Source: Neotamlana sedimentorum
Lineage (GTDB): Bacteria; Bacteroidota; Bacteroidia; Flavobacteriales; Flavobacteriaceae
Assembly: GCF_000943565.1 (NCBI RefSeq)
Contig: NZ_JTDW01000004.1
Coordinates: 62,001 to 126,000 of the forward strand
Direction of reading: 5' to 3'
Length of the DNA stretch: 64,000 nt
This document shows, one piece after another, positions 41,788 to 50,293 of the stretch. Below the pieces are notes generated by a model that was given only the letters and a program-made list of their open reading frames with translations, had not been told where the DNA came from and searched no databases. How positions within the stretch are numbered: the first letter of the stretch is position 1; the number at the start of each line of letters is the position of its first letter. Made by a program: the position numbers and the translations under genes.

Positions 41788-42960
41788 ATGAATACCGATT
41801 TAATTTTTGATAACACAAAAGTTGCCTTTGCACTAAAAAACGATTCTGAACTTGAACGTGCCTATTTTTTGTTTAAAATGATATCTATTGAGCCTTTGGT
41901 TAAAATTGGTACGGCGGCTACCAACTTTGCATTAAAAGCACATTTGCCAATCGAAGGTTTAATTCGTTCTACGGTTTTCGATCATTTTTGTGGAGGTGTA
42001 AATGAAGAAGATTGCTTGCCGGTTATAGAAAAAATGTACTCAAAAGGTGTAAGTTCTGTGTTGGATTATTCGGTAGAAGGTAAGGCTAATGAAACCGAAT
42101 TTGATGCTGCTCGCGATAAAATTATTAAAATAATAAAGTTTGGTAAAGATAATAAAGCAATGCCTATTGCTGTTTTTAAACCTACAGGATTTGGTCGGTT
42201 TTATTTGTTTGAAAAGATAGGAGATGGTAAGCCATTAACAGAAGCAGAACAAGCAGAGTGGGAGCGTGTTGTCTCACGTTTTGATGCGGTTTGTAATATT
42301 GCCAAAACTTGCGATGTTACAGTATTAATTGATGCTGAAGAAAGTTGGATGCAAGATGCAGCCGACCAATTAGTTACTCAAATGATGCAAAAATATAACA
42401 CCACGAAACCAATTGTTTTTAATACAGTACAAATGTATAGACACGACCGATTGGCTTTTTTACAGGAAGAACTTAAAAAAGCTAAAGTCGGTAATTATTA
42501 TCTTGGTTACAAGTTAGTGCGTGGTGCGTATATGGAAAAAGAAAATAGTAGGGCAGAAGACAAAGGTTATAAAACGCCTATTTGTAATAGTAAATTTGCA
42601 ACCGATCAAAACTTTAATGCTGGCTTACATTTTATAATGGATAATTTAGAAACGATTCATTTATTTGCAGGTACTCATAACGAAGATAGTTCGTATTTAT
42701 TAATGGGTTTAATGGAAGAAAAGGGTTTAGAAAACAATGACTTACGAGTTTGGTTCGGGCAGCTATACGGCATGAGCGATCATATTAGTTTTAATTTGGC
42801 CGCCAAAGGTTACAATGTAGCAAAGTATGTGCCTTTTGGTCCGGTAAAAGATGTGATGCCTTACTTAATTCGTCGTGCTGAAGAAAATACATCTGTAGCA
42901 GGACAAACAGGAAGAGAATTGGCTCTTTTAGGAAAAGAAAAACGACGTAGAAAGGTGTAA
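41788..42960 (+). CDS. putA: Proline dehydrogenase
   Basis: FAD enzyme oxidising proline to pyrroline-5-carboxylate, the PRODH barrel only, without the P5C dehydrogenase half of PutA. 390 residues. Signature regions are VLIDAEESWMQDAADQL, YLGYKLVRGAYMEKE and the late FGQLYGMSDHISFNL and YVPFGPVKDVMPYLIRRAEEN, which bind FAD and substrate. Bacteroidota usually have a separate P5C dehydrogenase gene elsewhere. The symbol is used for the domain; the protein is the monofunctional type. The neighbouring biosynthetic gene aroB is unrelated in pathway. Confidence 0.95.
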   Translation: MNTDLIFDNTKVAFALKNDSELERAYFLFKMISIEPLVKIGTAATNFALKAHLPIEGLIRSTVFDHFCGGVNEEDCLPVIEKMYSKGVSSVLDYSVEGKANETEFDAARDKIIKIIKFGKDNKAMPIAVFKPTGFGRFYLFEKIGDGKPLTEAEQAEWERVVSRFDAVCNIAKTCDVTVLIDAEESWMQDAADQLVTQMMQKYNTTKPIVFNTVQMYRHDRLAFLQEELKKAKVGNYYLGYKLVRGAYMEKENSRAEDKGYKTPICNSKFATDQNFNAGLHFIMDNLETIHLFAGTHNEDSSYLLMGLMEEKGLENNDLRVWFGQLYGMSDHISFNLAAKGYNVAKYVPFGPVKDVMPYLIRRAEENTSVAGQTGRELALLGKEKRRRKV

Positions 42961-42962
42961 AA

Positions 42963-44018
42963 CTAAATGGTGTTTTTTAAAATAGTTTTAATTTCTTGAA
43001 CGCTAAAATTAGAATCAAGTTGTTTTAGCTTTAAGAAATCAATTGGTTTTAGCGCGGTTTTTAAGTTTTCTATAATAAAAATATCAGGGTTTTTTGTTGG
43101 TATTAGATTTTCAGAATTACTAATTATTTCTTCGGTTAGTTTTTCACCTGGTCGTAAGCTTGTAAATTTTATAGGGTAATTTTTATTTAGTTTCGAAAGA
43201 TGAATCATTCGTTTTGCTAAATCTAAAATTTTAATAGGTTCACCCATGTTAAAAGTAAAGCTATTGCTGCTTTCTTCGGTTAGAGCAATTTTTAAAATTA
43301 ATTCGCAGGCAGTTTCTTTTTGTATAAAATATCTGGTGATTTCTTCATTGGTAATTGTTAGTGGTAATCCAGATTCAATTTGTTTTTTAAAAACGGGTAC
43401 AACAGAACCATTTGAACCTAAAACATTTCCGAAGCGTGTAATATAAAAATTAGTGTTTTTATTTTCTGAAATATATTTTAAATAATTTTCAGCAATTAAT
43501 TTAGTAAATCCCATTATACTTATTGGGTTTACGGCTTTATCGGTTGATATAAAAACAAACTTTTTAACCTTAAAATCAACAGCTAAATCTGCTAATAATT
43601 GAGTTCCAAAAATATTTAGATGAATGGCTTCAAGCGGATTATTCTCCATTAATGGAACATGTTTGTAAGCAGCCGCATGAAAAATAATTGTGGGTTTATA
43701 TTTTTTAAATAGATTAACTAATCCCGATTTGTTTGTAATATTTAAAATAAAAAACTCAACCTTTCGTGTATTTGTGTTTTCTAAGCTTTTAATTAGGTTG
43801 TACAGCGGTGATTCGGCTATATCAACAAGAATTAATTTTTTGAAAGTAGAATGAATAAGCTGTTTTACCAAGCCAGATCCTATTGAACCAGCTGCTCCAG
43901 TAATTAATATGGTTTCGTTGCAAAAGTTATGCTGAACAATATTTTCGTTTATTGTATTTGAAAACACATCAGAATTTAGCAATAAGTCATCAATGCGATT
44001 TGAGGTAATACTATTCAT
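42963..44018 (-). CDS. CapD-like nucleotide-sugar 4,6-dehydratase/epimerase
   Basis: 351-residue SDR-extended enzyme acting on UDP-sugars in surface polysaccharide synthesis. It has the dinucleotide motif ILITGAAGSIGSG, the RmlD/CapD core HAAAYKHVPLMENNPLEA, the active-site STDKAVNP, and RPGEKLTEE near the C-terminus. It is the soluble short type without the membrane domain that CapD/FlaA1 family members usually carry. It lies downstream of a sugar transferase gene on the same strand, so the pair could make and transfer the first sugar of a glycan chain. Product not determinable by eye. Confidence 0.85.
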   Translation of the reverse strand: MNSITSNRIDDLLLNSDVFSNTINENIVQHNFCNETILITGAAGSIGSGLVKQLIHSTFKKLILVDIAESPLYNLIKSLENTNTRKVEFFILNITNKSGLVNLFKKYKPTIIFHAAAYKHVPLMENNPLEAIHLNIFGTQLLADLAVDFKVKKFVFISTDKAVNPISIMGFTKLIAENYLKYISENKNTNFYITRFGNVLGSNGSVVPVFKKQIESGLPLTITNEEITRYFIQKETACELILKIALTEESSNSFTFNMGEPIKILDLAKRMIHLSKLNKNYPIKFTSLRPGEKLTEEIISNSENLIPTKNPDIFIIENLKTALKPIDFLKLKQLDSNFSVQEIKTILKNTI

Positions 44019-44088
44019 AAAATGTTATGCTAATTTTTTTTGAATGTTAAAAAGCACGCACTGCAAAGTAATCATTTAAGTTAATTAC

Positions 44089-44676
44089 TCAAAAAATGCT
44101 AAAAATAGTTTTAATTAAAATTTTAATATCTAAAGCTAAACTTTGTGAATTAATATACGTTTTATTTAATTTAATTTTATCTGGTAAAATGGTATTTAAA
44201 TAAACAGTTTCAGGATTTTGCGTGTTTTTTAATAATTCATCTTCATTTTTATATTTTAAAGAAGCTAAACCTGTAAGGCCAGGTTTTACATTTAAAACCT
44301 CTAAGTATTCTGGTTTGTATTTTTTTACAAAATATGGTATTTCTGGTCTTGGCCCAACAAAACTCATATCTCCTTTTAAAATATTAAATAGCTGAGGAAG
44401 CTCGTCTAGCTTATGTTTTCGTAAATAATATCCCAGATTCGTAATTCTAGCATCGTTATTTCCAATAGTTAAATTTGAAGACGTTTTAGAAGAAATAAAC
44501 ATCGTTCGATATTTAAAAAGTGTAAATTTCTTATTGTTTTTCCCAATACGAGTTTGCTTAAAAAAAACGGAACCTTTAGAGTCGAATTTTACAAGAATAG
44601 CTATACAAATAAGGAGAGGAAATAATATTAGGAGTCCTGTTATTGAAAAAAAAATATCAAAACAGCGTTTTATCAT
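44089..44676 (-). CDS. Initiating sugar transferase (PglC/WcaJ-type)
   Basis: Transfers a sugar-1-phosphate to undecaprenyl phosphate to start a glycan. 195 residues: one N-terminal membrane segment (CFDIFFSITGLLILFPLLICIAILV), the FKYRTMF motif, and the catalytic region LDELPQLFNILKGDMSFVGPRPEIP, then VKPGLTGLASL. The short length is the PglC-type minimal enzyme. The ATG overlaps the upstream DUF4258-like gene stop by one base (TAATG), so translation is coupled. Confidence 0.9.
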   Translation of the reverse strand: MIKRCFDIFFSITGLLILFPLLICIAILVKFDSKGSVFFKQTRIGKNNKKFTLFKYRTMFISSKTSSNLTIGNNDARITNLGYYLRKHKLDELPQLFNILKGDMSFVGPRPEIPYFVKKYKPEYLEVLNVKPGLTGLASLKYKNEDELLKNTQNPETVYLNTILPDKIKLNKTYINSQSLALDIKILIKTIFSIF

Positions 44677-45050
44677 TACTCTAAAATTTTCAAATGAGTT
44701 ACGGTTGCAATACTATCGCAATTTTCTATAGTTATTGCAACATTTTTATCATCTATGGTATTTTCTAAATAATAGGAAGCACAAGGTTCTTTGCGTGTTT
44801 CGCTTTTTGAAAAGATAATGTTTCCGTGTTTAATTGCAGCATTTAGTTTTGTGGTGTCTAAGGTGTTTTGGGTTAAAACCGAATACGCATTTTGTGAATA
44901 TACTAACTTTTTTGAATTAATATTTTTTATAACTCTTGCTTCCGGACCATAACTACACGACGTTTTTTTACCACTTAAAAAAAAAGCTAAAACAATTAAT
45001 CCTATTGAGAAGCCACCGAGATAATACCCGAGTCTATGAATAAATTTCAT
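44676..45050 (-). CDS. DUF4258-like membrane-anchored protein
   Basis: 124 residues: one N-terminal membrane segment (YYLGGFSIGLIVLAFFLSG), then a small domain with YGPEARVIKNINSKKLVYSQNA and IIFSKSETRKEPCASYYLE. The pattern matches DUF4258 proteins, which I recall next to alanine dehydrogenase genes in Flavobacteriia. Function unknown. It lies 27 bp downstream of the alanine dehydrogenase gene and overlaps the sugar-transferase gene by 1 bp, so all are probably one transcript. Confidence 0.72.
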   Translation of the reverse strand: MKFIHRLGYYLGGFSIGLIVLAFFLSGKKTSCSYGPEARVIKNINSKKLVYSQNAYSVLTQNTLDTTKLNAAIKHGNIIFSKSETRKEPCASYYLENTIDDKNVAITIENCDSIATVTHLKILE

Positions 45051-45077
45051 TTAAAATATAAATTGAAAAAATCGGAT

Positions 45078-46277
45078 TTAAAAAATAAGCAAATTAATAT
45101 CACTACAATCTAAATCGAACCAATCTGCTACCGATTTACTGGTTAAAATTCCGTGGTAAAAATACAACCCATTTTTTAAACCTCTATCAAAACGCAGAGA
45201 ATTTTCCAATCCACCATCTTCACCAATTTTTAATAGGTAAGGAGTGAAAATATTACTAATTGATATAGAGGATGTTCTTGGATATCTCGCTGGAATATTT
45301 GGAACACAATAATGTACAACTCCGTGGCATATAAACGTTGGTTTGTCGTGGTTTGTAACCTCACTAGTTTCAAAACAACCTCCCATATCAATACTTACAT
45401 CTATAATTATGCTACCTTTTTTCATTGATTGTACCATTTGGTCTGTAACCAAAATAGGGGAGCGGTTTGCGCCTCTAACAGCTCCAATTACTACATCACA
45501 TCTTTTTAAAGCCTTTGCTAAGTTTTTTGGCTGTATAGTAGAAGTAAAAATTGGTCGACCTAAATGAGCTTGAAGTCTTCTAAGCTTAGTTAATGAATTG
45601 TCGAATATTTTTACATTTGCACCTAAGCCCAGCGCACTTCTAGAAGCGAATTCACCAACTGTACCACCTCCAAGAATAACGACTTCTATGGGGGGTACAC
45701 CGCTAATATTTCCAAACATAAGTCCATTTCCATTTTTCGTATCTGAGAGTAGTTCGGCAGCAATAAGAACAGAAGATGTTCCTGCAATTTCACTTAACGA
45801 CCTAACCGCTGGGTAATTACCATCATCATCACGTATAAATTCAAAAGCTAAAGCCGTAACTCGTTTGGCGGCTAAAGCCTCAAAGTATTTTTTATTTTGC
45901 GTTTTTATTTGCAATGCAGAAATTAAAATAGTTTGTGGATTTATAAGTTTAATTTGTTCTAAAGAAGGAGGCTCTACTTTTAAAATCATTGGGCATGAAA
46001 ATACTTTTGCCGTATCTTGTGTAACTTCAGCTCCGGCTTCACTATAATCTTTATCACTAAAATTAGCATTTTCACCTGCCCCAGCTTCAATCAAAACTCT
46101 ATGTCCATTACTTACCAAAGCATAAACTGCATCTGGTGTTAAACAAACACGTTTTTCTTGAAATGCTGTTTCTTTGGGAATTCCTATAAATAAATCTCCT
46201 TTTTTCTTAAATATTTCAAGCTTTTCTTCTTGAGGAATAAGCTGCTGTTTGGTAAAAGGTGATAAGGGTTCTGGCAT
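45078..46277 (-). CDS. ald: Alanine dehydrogenase
   Basis: NAD-dependent interconversion of L-alanine and pyruvate plus ammonia. 399 residues. It carries GIPKETAFQEKRVCLTPDAVYAL, with an Arg/Lys-containing pyruvate-binding region, a nucleotide-binding EVVILGGGTVGEFASRSALGLGA, then VIGAVRGANRSPILV. The N-terminal ~25 residues (EPLSPFTKQQLIPQEEKLEIF) are an extension typical of Bacteroidota. Likely first gene of a run ending in the CapD-like gene, an odd mixture of amino-acid metabolism and glycan initiation. Confidence 0.93.
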   Translation of the reverse strand: MPEPLSPFTKQQLIPQEEKLEIFKKKGDLFIGIPKETAFQEKRVCLTPDAVYALVSNGHRVLIEAGAGENANFSDKDYSEAGAEVTQDTAKVFSCPMILKVEPPSLEQIKLINPQTILISALQIKTQNKKYFEALAAKRVTALAFEFIRDDDGNYPAVRSLSEIAGTSSVLIAAELLSDTKNGNGLMFGNISGVPPIEVVILGGGTVGEFASRSALGLGANVKIFDNSLTKLRRLQAHLGRPIFTSTIQPKNLAKALKRCDVVIGAVRGANRSPILVTDQMVQSMKKGSIIIDVSIDMGGCFETSEVTNHDKPTFICHGVVHYCVPNIPARYPRTSSISISNIFTPYLLKIGEDGGLENSLRFDRGLKNGLYFYHGILTSKSVADWFDLDCSDINLLIF

Positions 46278-46564
46278 TGTTAGATTTTTAATAAAAAATT
46301 AAATTACAAATATTTTTTTAATTGATGATTAATGTTGAATTGAATTATACAATAAATTAAATAAAAGCTAATGTGTGTTTACAAATTTTATTAATAACAT
46401 TTTATAATAAAAAGTCACTCGTTGTAGTTGTTTTCTTAATTTATATTGTGGTTTTTCCATAAATTGATAATTTATCTATTATAGACGTAATTAGAATGAA
46501 AAAAAAATTAATTTAGTCTGATATTACCATTATTTAGGGGTTTTACAATACATTTAACACATCA
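46278..46564. other. AT-rich intergenic region
   Basis: 287 bp between the divergent alanine dehydrogenase and outer-membrane protein genes. It has no coding potential, and I could not define operators or a perfect -7 box by eye. Confidence 0.5.
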
Positions 46565-48991
46565 ATGATTAATAAATTAATTAAGCTCATTTTTTTATCA
46601 TGTTCAATTATAAGTTTTTCACAAGAATTTAATATTTCAGGAATAGTAAATGACGAGAATAAGCTTCCAATTGCTTTTGCAAATATTGTTCTTTTAAATT
46701 CTGAAACAGGTAATTCTGAGAGCGGAACAATATCCAAAGAAAATGGAGAATTCAATTTTGAAAAAATAAATCAAGGAAAGTATATTTTAAAAATTACATT
46801 TTTAGGATTTAAGGAATATTCGAAAAGTATAGAAGTTTTCCAAAATATTGATTTAAAGAGTGTTGTTTTAATTGAAGATATTGAAGAGTTAGATGGAGTA
46901 ACCGTAGTAACTAGACGCCCTACCATAACACGAACAGTTGATCGATTGATATTTAATGTTGAAAATTCAACATTGTCCAATCATAATGTTTTTGATGTTT
47001 TAAAACAAACACCTGGAGTTTGGGTGAGCGATGATGGTATAACCATAAAAAACTCTACACCTGTTGTTTATATTAACGATAGACGTGTTTATTTATCAGA
47101 AAATGAAATAATTCAGTTACTAGAAGGTACATCTGCGAACATAGTAAAATCAATCGAAGTTATTACGAATCCACCTGCAAAATATGATGCGCAAGGTGCA
47201 TCAGTATTAAATATTGTTACTAATAAAAATATTATTTCTGGTTATCATGGGAGTATTTTTGGTAATTACAAGCAAGGTTTTAAATACCCTAAATATTCGT
47301 ATGGAACAAGTCATTTTTATAAATCAGAAAAAATTAATGTTTATTTAAACTTAAATGATAATCCTAGAAAAGATTATAGAAATCAATATCAAGAAGAGAA
47401 TTTTATTGAAAGTGAAGAAATTAAAACGAGTTGGATAACAGATTATCATAGAGTTAGAAAAAGTGAATTAAAAACGCTTAACGGAAATATAGATTATAAT
47501 TTAAGTAGTAAAAGTAATATAGGATTTACTACTAATATTCTTTACCAACCAAGAAAAACTGGGCAACTAGATATTAATTCTTCTACACAGGTATTTAGTA
47601 GCACTATGGAATTAGATTCTATTTTTAACACCTTTAATAATTCCGTAAATGAAAAACTGAATTTTGGTTTTACATTAGATTATTCTACAAAGTTAAAACG
47701 AGAAGGTGAGGAGTTATCTGGGAATTTGCATTATACGCATTATGATTATTCTGATTTTCAAGATGTTAATACTGGGTATTTTTATCCCAATGAAACAAAT
47801 TCATTCAGGGATAATCGGTTTCAAACATATTCCAATCAAATTACTAAAATATTTACAGGTCAATTAGATTATGAATTACCTTTAAAAGATGGTTTTATAG
47901 AAGGAGGGATAAAAATTTCAAGTATTAGTTCTGAAAGCGAATTAGATCAAAATTTAGTAGAACATAGAACACAACAAATTAACATTGATAATTCAGATAC
48001 ATTTTTATATGATGAAATGAATTATGCAGCATATTTTAGTTATTCCAAAGACTGGACAAAATGGAATTTAAAACTTGGTTTGCGATCTGAGCTTACAGAT
48101 TTAGAGGGTGAGTCGCTAATAGCTAATGAAATAAATAAAAATGATTATTTAGAGTTATTTCCGTCGTTTTACTTATTACATAATTTAAATGATAAGAATG
48201 ATATATATTTTAGTTACAACCGTCGTATTTTTAGACCTAATTATAATGAATTAAATCCATTTAGGGTATACTTTACAGATAATAGTTACATTGTTGGTAA
48301 TCCTAACTTACAAATTGAAATAGACGACGTATTAACGTTAGGTTATACTTTTGATAGTAAATATACTTTTGAATTATATTACAGATATGAAAACAATCCT
48401 ACCTACGAAATTGGTTTTCAGGATGTTGATAATAATGAGATTCAACGTATTTATGCAAATATAGAAGAAGCTACGTCATACGGGCTTGATTTCACAACCT
48501 ATACTTCAATAACTAACTCATGGAGTTTATATTGTTATTCATCGTTTTTCTATTACGATACAAAATTTAGAACATTTGATAGTAATGATTTAGTAAAAAC
48601 AGGGAGATGGGGATTTTATGGTTTATTTGCAAATTACTTTTCTTTTTTAAAAGATAAAAGTTTAACTCTAGATGCTACCTATACTTATATTCCTCAAATT
48701 GTCGATGGTACGTCAATTGTAAGTGAAAGAGGAGGGTTAGATATAAGTGTAAGGAAAACGTTTTGGGGAAATAAAGCTTCATTAAGTTTAGGGATTATTG
48801 ATGCTTTTAATACCCAGAATTTTACTGAAACTACGAAGTTTTTGAATCAAGATTCGTTTTTAGACTCAAATATTGAGAATAGAATGTTAGTTTTAGGTTT
48901 TAATTATAAATTTGGAAATTATAAATTAAAGACTAATAAAAAAGATATTGATATGGACGAAAGAGATCGATTAGGGTTTTATCAAAAATAA
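46565..48991 (+). CDS. Outer-membrane beta-barrel protein, TonB-receptor type
   Basis: 808 residues. A signal (about 1-19, LIFLSCSIISFSQ) is followed by a carboxypeptidase-regulatory-like beta-sandwich (FNISGIVNDENKLPIAFANI..., about 22-108), a plug-like region (LKQTPGVWVSDDGITIKN, EVITNPPAKYDAQGASVLNIVTNK), and a long barrel of alternating aromatic strands. Resembles the CarboxypepD_reg-like plus outer-membrane beta-barrel (OMP_b-brl_3) family. It has no TonB-box I can see and no SusD partner next door, so a substrate is not assignable. The tail ends DRLGFYQK, without the usual terminal aromatic signature. It overlaps the convergent gene's end by 10 bp. Confidence 0.85.
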   Translation: MINKLIKLIFLSCSIISFSQEFNISGIVNDENKLPIAFANIVLLNSETGNSESGTISKENGEFNFEKINQGKYILKITFLGFKEYSKSIEVFQNIDLKSVVLIEDIEELDGVTVVTRRPTITRTVDRLIFNVENSTLSNHNVFDVLKQTPGVWVSDDGITIKNSTPVVYINDRRVYLSENEIIQLLEGTSANIVKSIEVITNPPAKYDAQGASVLNIVTNKNIISGYHGSIFGNYKQGFKYPKYSYGTSHFYKSEKINVYLNLNDNPRKDYRNQYQEENFIESEEIKTSWITDYHRVRKSELKTLNGNIDYNLSSKSNIGFTTNILYQPRKTGQLDINSSTQVFSSTMELDSIFNTFNNSVNEKLNFGFTLDYSTKLKREGEELSGNLHYTHYDYSDFQDVNTGYFYPNETNSFRDNRFQTYSNQITKIFTGQLDYELPLKDGFIEGGIKISSISSESELDQNLVEHRTQQINIDNSDTFLYDEMNYAAYFSYSKDWTKWNLKLGLRSELTDLEGESLIANEINKNDYLELFPSFYLLHNLNDKNDIYFSYNRRIFRPNYNELNPFRVYFTDNSYIVGNPNLQIEIDDVLTLGYTFDSKYTFELYYRYENNPTYEIGFQDVDNNEIQRIYANIEEATSYGLDFTTYTSITNSWSLYCYSSFFYYDTKFRTFDSNDLVKTGRWGFYGLFANYFSFLKDKSLTLDATYTYIPQIVDGTSIVSERGGLDISVRKTFWGNKASLSLGIIDAFNTQNFTETTKFLNQDSFLDSNIENRMLVLGFNYKFGNYKLKTNKKDIDMDERDRLGFYQK

Positions 48992-49524
48992 TCTTTAAAT
49001 TTTCCCCAAAAGTTTTTCGGTCTCATTTTAAATTCTTCTTCTAATTCTTCCATGCTTTTTGTAGCCTGATTAATTTGATCAAAAATTCTAGCTCTAATTA
49101 AATATATTGAAGGAATAATAACCGCCATAATAGGAAGTAGGTAAATTAATTGATTAGAATCAACAAAGGAAAAATCTTCATTTAAAGTAGTAAATATTTG
49201 GTAGGTATACATAGCTACTGGAACAAGTAAAACATGGTACCACCAGTGTCTACAAGTAAAAAACCAAATAAATAAAAGTAGTAGAGGAATTAGTTTACTC
49301 GTTAAAGTCCAAGCTAGAACACGAACATTTTCATAATAACTACTTTTTATAGTAAATAAAAAAGTGTCCCAAATCATCTGGTCTGGAACACTTTCATACA
49401 AGTAAAATAAATATGGTGTAGCAGCTATAAGCGTAGCGACTATACTACCAATAATATATACTCTCTTATCCGTGTGTAGGAATTTTGATTTTTGATTTTT
49501 CAATTTTTGCTGTTTGTTCTGCAT
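48982..49524 (-). CDS. Membrane protein of unknown function
   Basis: 180 residues with four membrane segments: about 24-44, 72-90, 93-110 and 125-145. The C-terminus (MEELEEEFKMRPKNFWGKF) is charged and cytoplasmic by the positive-inside pattern. I do not recognise the family. The start overlaps a 47-codon gene by 59 bp in another frame, so the two are coupled or the start lies further in, although the second methionine (QMIWD) would remove a membrane segment. It converges with the beta-barrel gene. Confidence 0.72.
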   Translation of the reverse strand: MQNKQQKLKNQKSKFLHTDKRVYIIGSIVATLIAATPYLFYLYESVPDQMIWDTFLFTIKSSYYENVRVLAWTLTSKLIPLLLLFIWFFTCRHWWYHVLLVPVAMYTYQIFTTLNEDFSFVDSNQLIYLLPIMAVIIPSIYLIRARIFDQINQATKSMEELEEEFKMRPKNFWGKFKDYF

Positions 49525-49609
49525 TGGTGTTATAATCGTTAGCAGCTTGAGCTAAAAATAACACACCTCCGAAAATTGCGATTGCAACTAAATACTTTTT
49601 TGTTTTCAT
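49466..49609 (-). CDS. Small secreted or membrane peptide (47 aa)
   Basis: From ATG 49609: MKTKKYLVAIAIFGGVLFLA, then QAANDYNTNAEQTAKIEKSK and a short end IKIPTHG. This is a clean signal-peptide or signal-anchor shape, short basic start, hydrophobic core and AQA cleavage-like site, which would leave a mature peptide of about 26 residues. It ends at TAA 49466, inside the start of the membrane-protein gene in another frame. Too short for family assignment; I think similar sequences occur in relatives but cannot verify. Confidence 0.6.
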   Translation of the reverse strand: MKTKKYLVAIAIFGGVLFLAQAANDYNTNAEQTAKIEKSKIKIPTHG

Positions 49610-49794
49610 TGTTATAAGGGATTAAATTAATTATATCCCAAACTTAAAGTATCATATTTGTTTAAGTTTAACAGAAGCGTTAAAGAAATGTTAAAAATCA
49701 CCATTTGTAATAAAATTCTGTGCGGCTTTCCCGTAAAACTTAAATTTTCTCGTGTATAATGTTATTTTTTACCCATAAGCAAACTATTAATTAG

Positions 49795-50199
49795 TTATTT
49801 TAAATTTAGAATTCTGTTTAGTTTCTGGTCTAGTTTAATATTAATTTTATGATATTTATCAAATAGAATGGGTTCTATTTTTTCTGGCCATTCTATAATT
49901 ATCCAATCGTTTGTATTTAAATAATCTTCAATTCCAAAGTTATATAACTCTTCTTCATTTTTTATTCTATATAAATCAAAATGAAAAATTTTCTCATTTT
50001 TTATTTTATACTCATTTACTATGGAAAAAGTGGGGCTACTTACCTCGTCATCACTTCCTAAAATTTCTACTAGTTTTTTAACTAAAGTAGTTTTACCAAC
50101 ACCCATTTCACCATAAATTAAAATGGTTTTAGTTTCAAAGTTATTAACAAGTTTTAAAGCAACTTGTTCGATATCACTTAGTTTATATTGTATTTCCAA
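49795..50199 (-). CDS. tsaE: tRNA threonylcarbamoyladenosine ATPase TsaE
   Basis: ATPase of the complex that makes the universal t6A37 modification in tRNAs reading ANN codons. 134 residues. Walker A is GEMGVGKTTL (about 30-39); SSPTFSIVNEYKI and FHFDLYRIKNEEEL follow, and the late WIIIEWPEKIE is the family's conserved Trp/Glu end. It starts at ATG 50199. It sits 95 bp downstream of the porX stop, on the same strand, an arrangement I recall in other Flavobacteriia. Confidence 0.95.
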   Translation of the reverse strand: MEIQYKLSDIEQVALKLVNNFETKTILIYGEMGVGKTTLVKKLVEILGSDDEVSSPTFSIVNEYKIKNEKIFHFDLYRIKNEEELYNFGIEDYLNTNDWIIIEWPEKIEPILFDKYHKINIKLDQKLNRILNLK

Positions 50200-50293
50200 A
50201 ATTTTTCAAGAAAATTGTAAACAATTATAGTTAATATATTTTGAAAATCCTAAACAAATAAGCGTTTTGTCGGATTTTTTTACATTTAATGGA

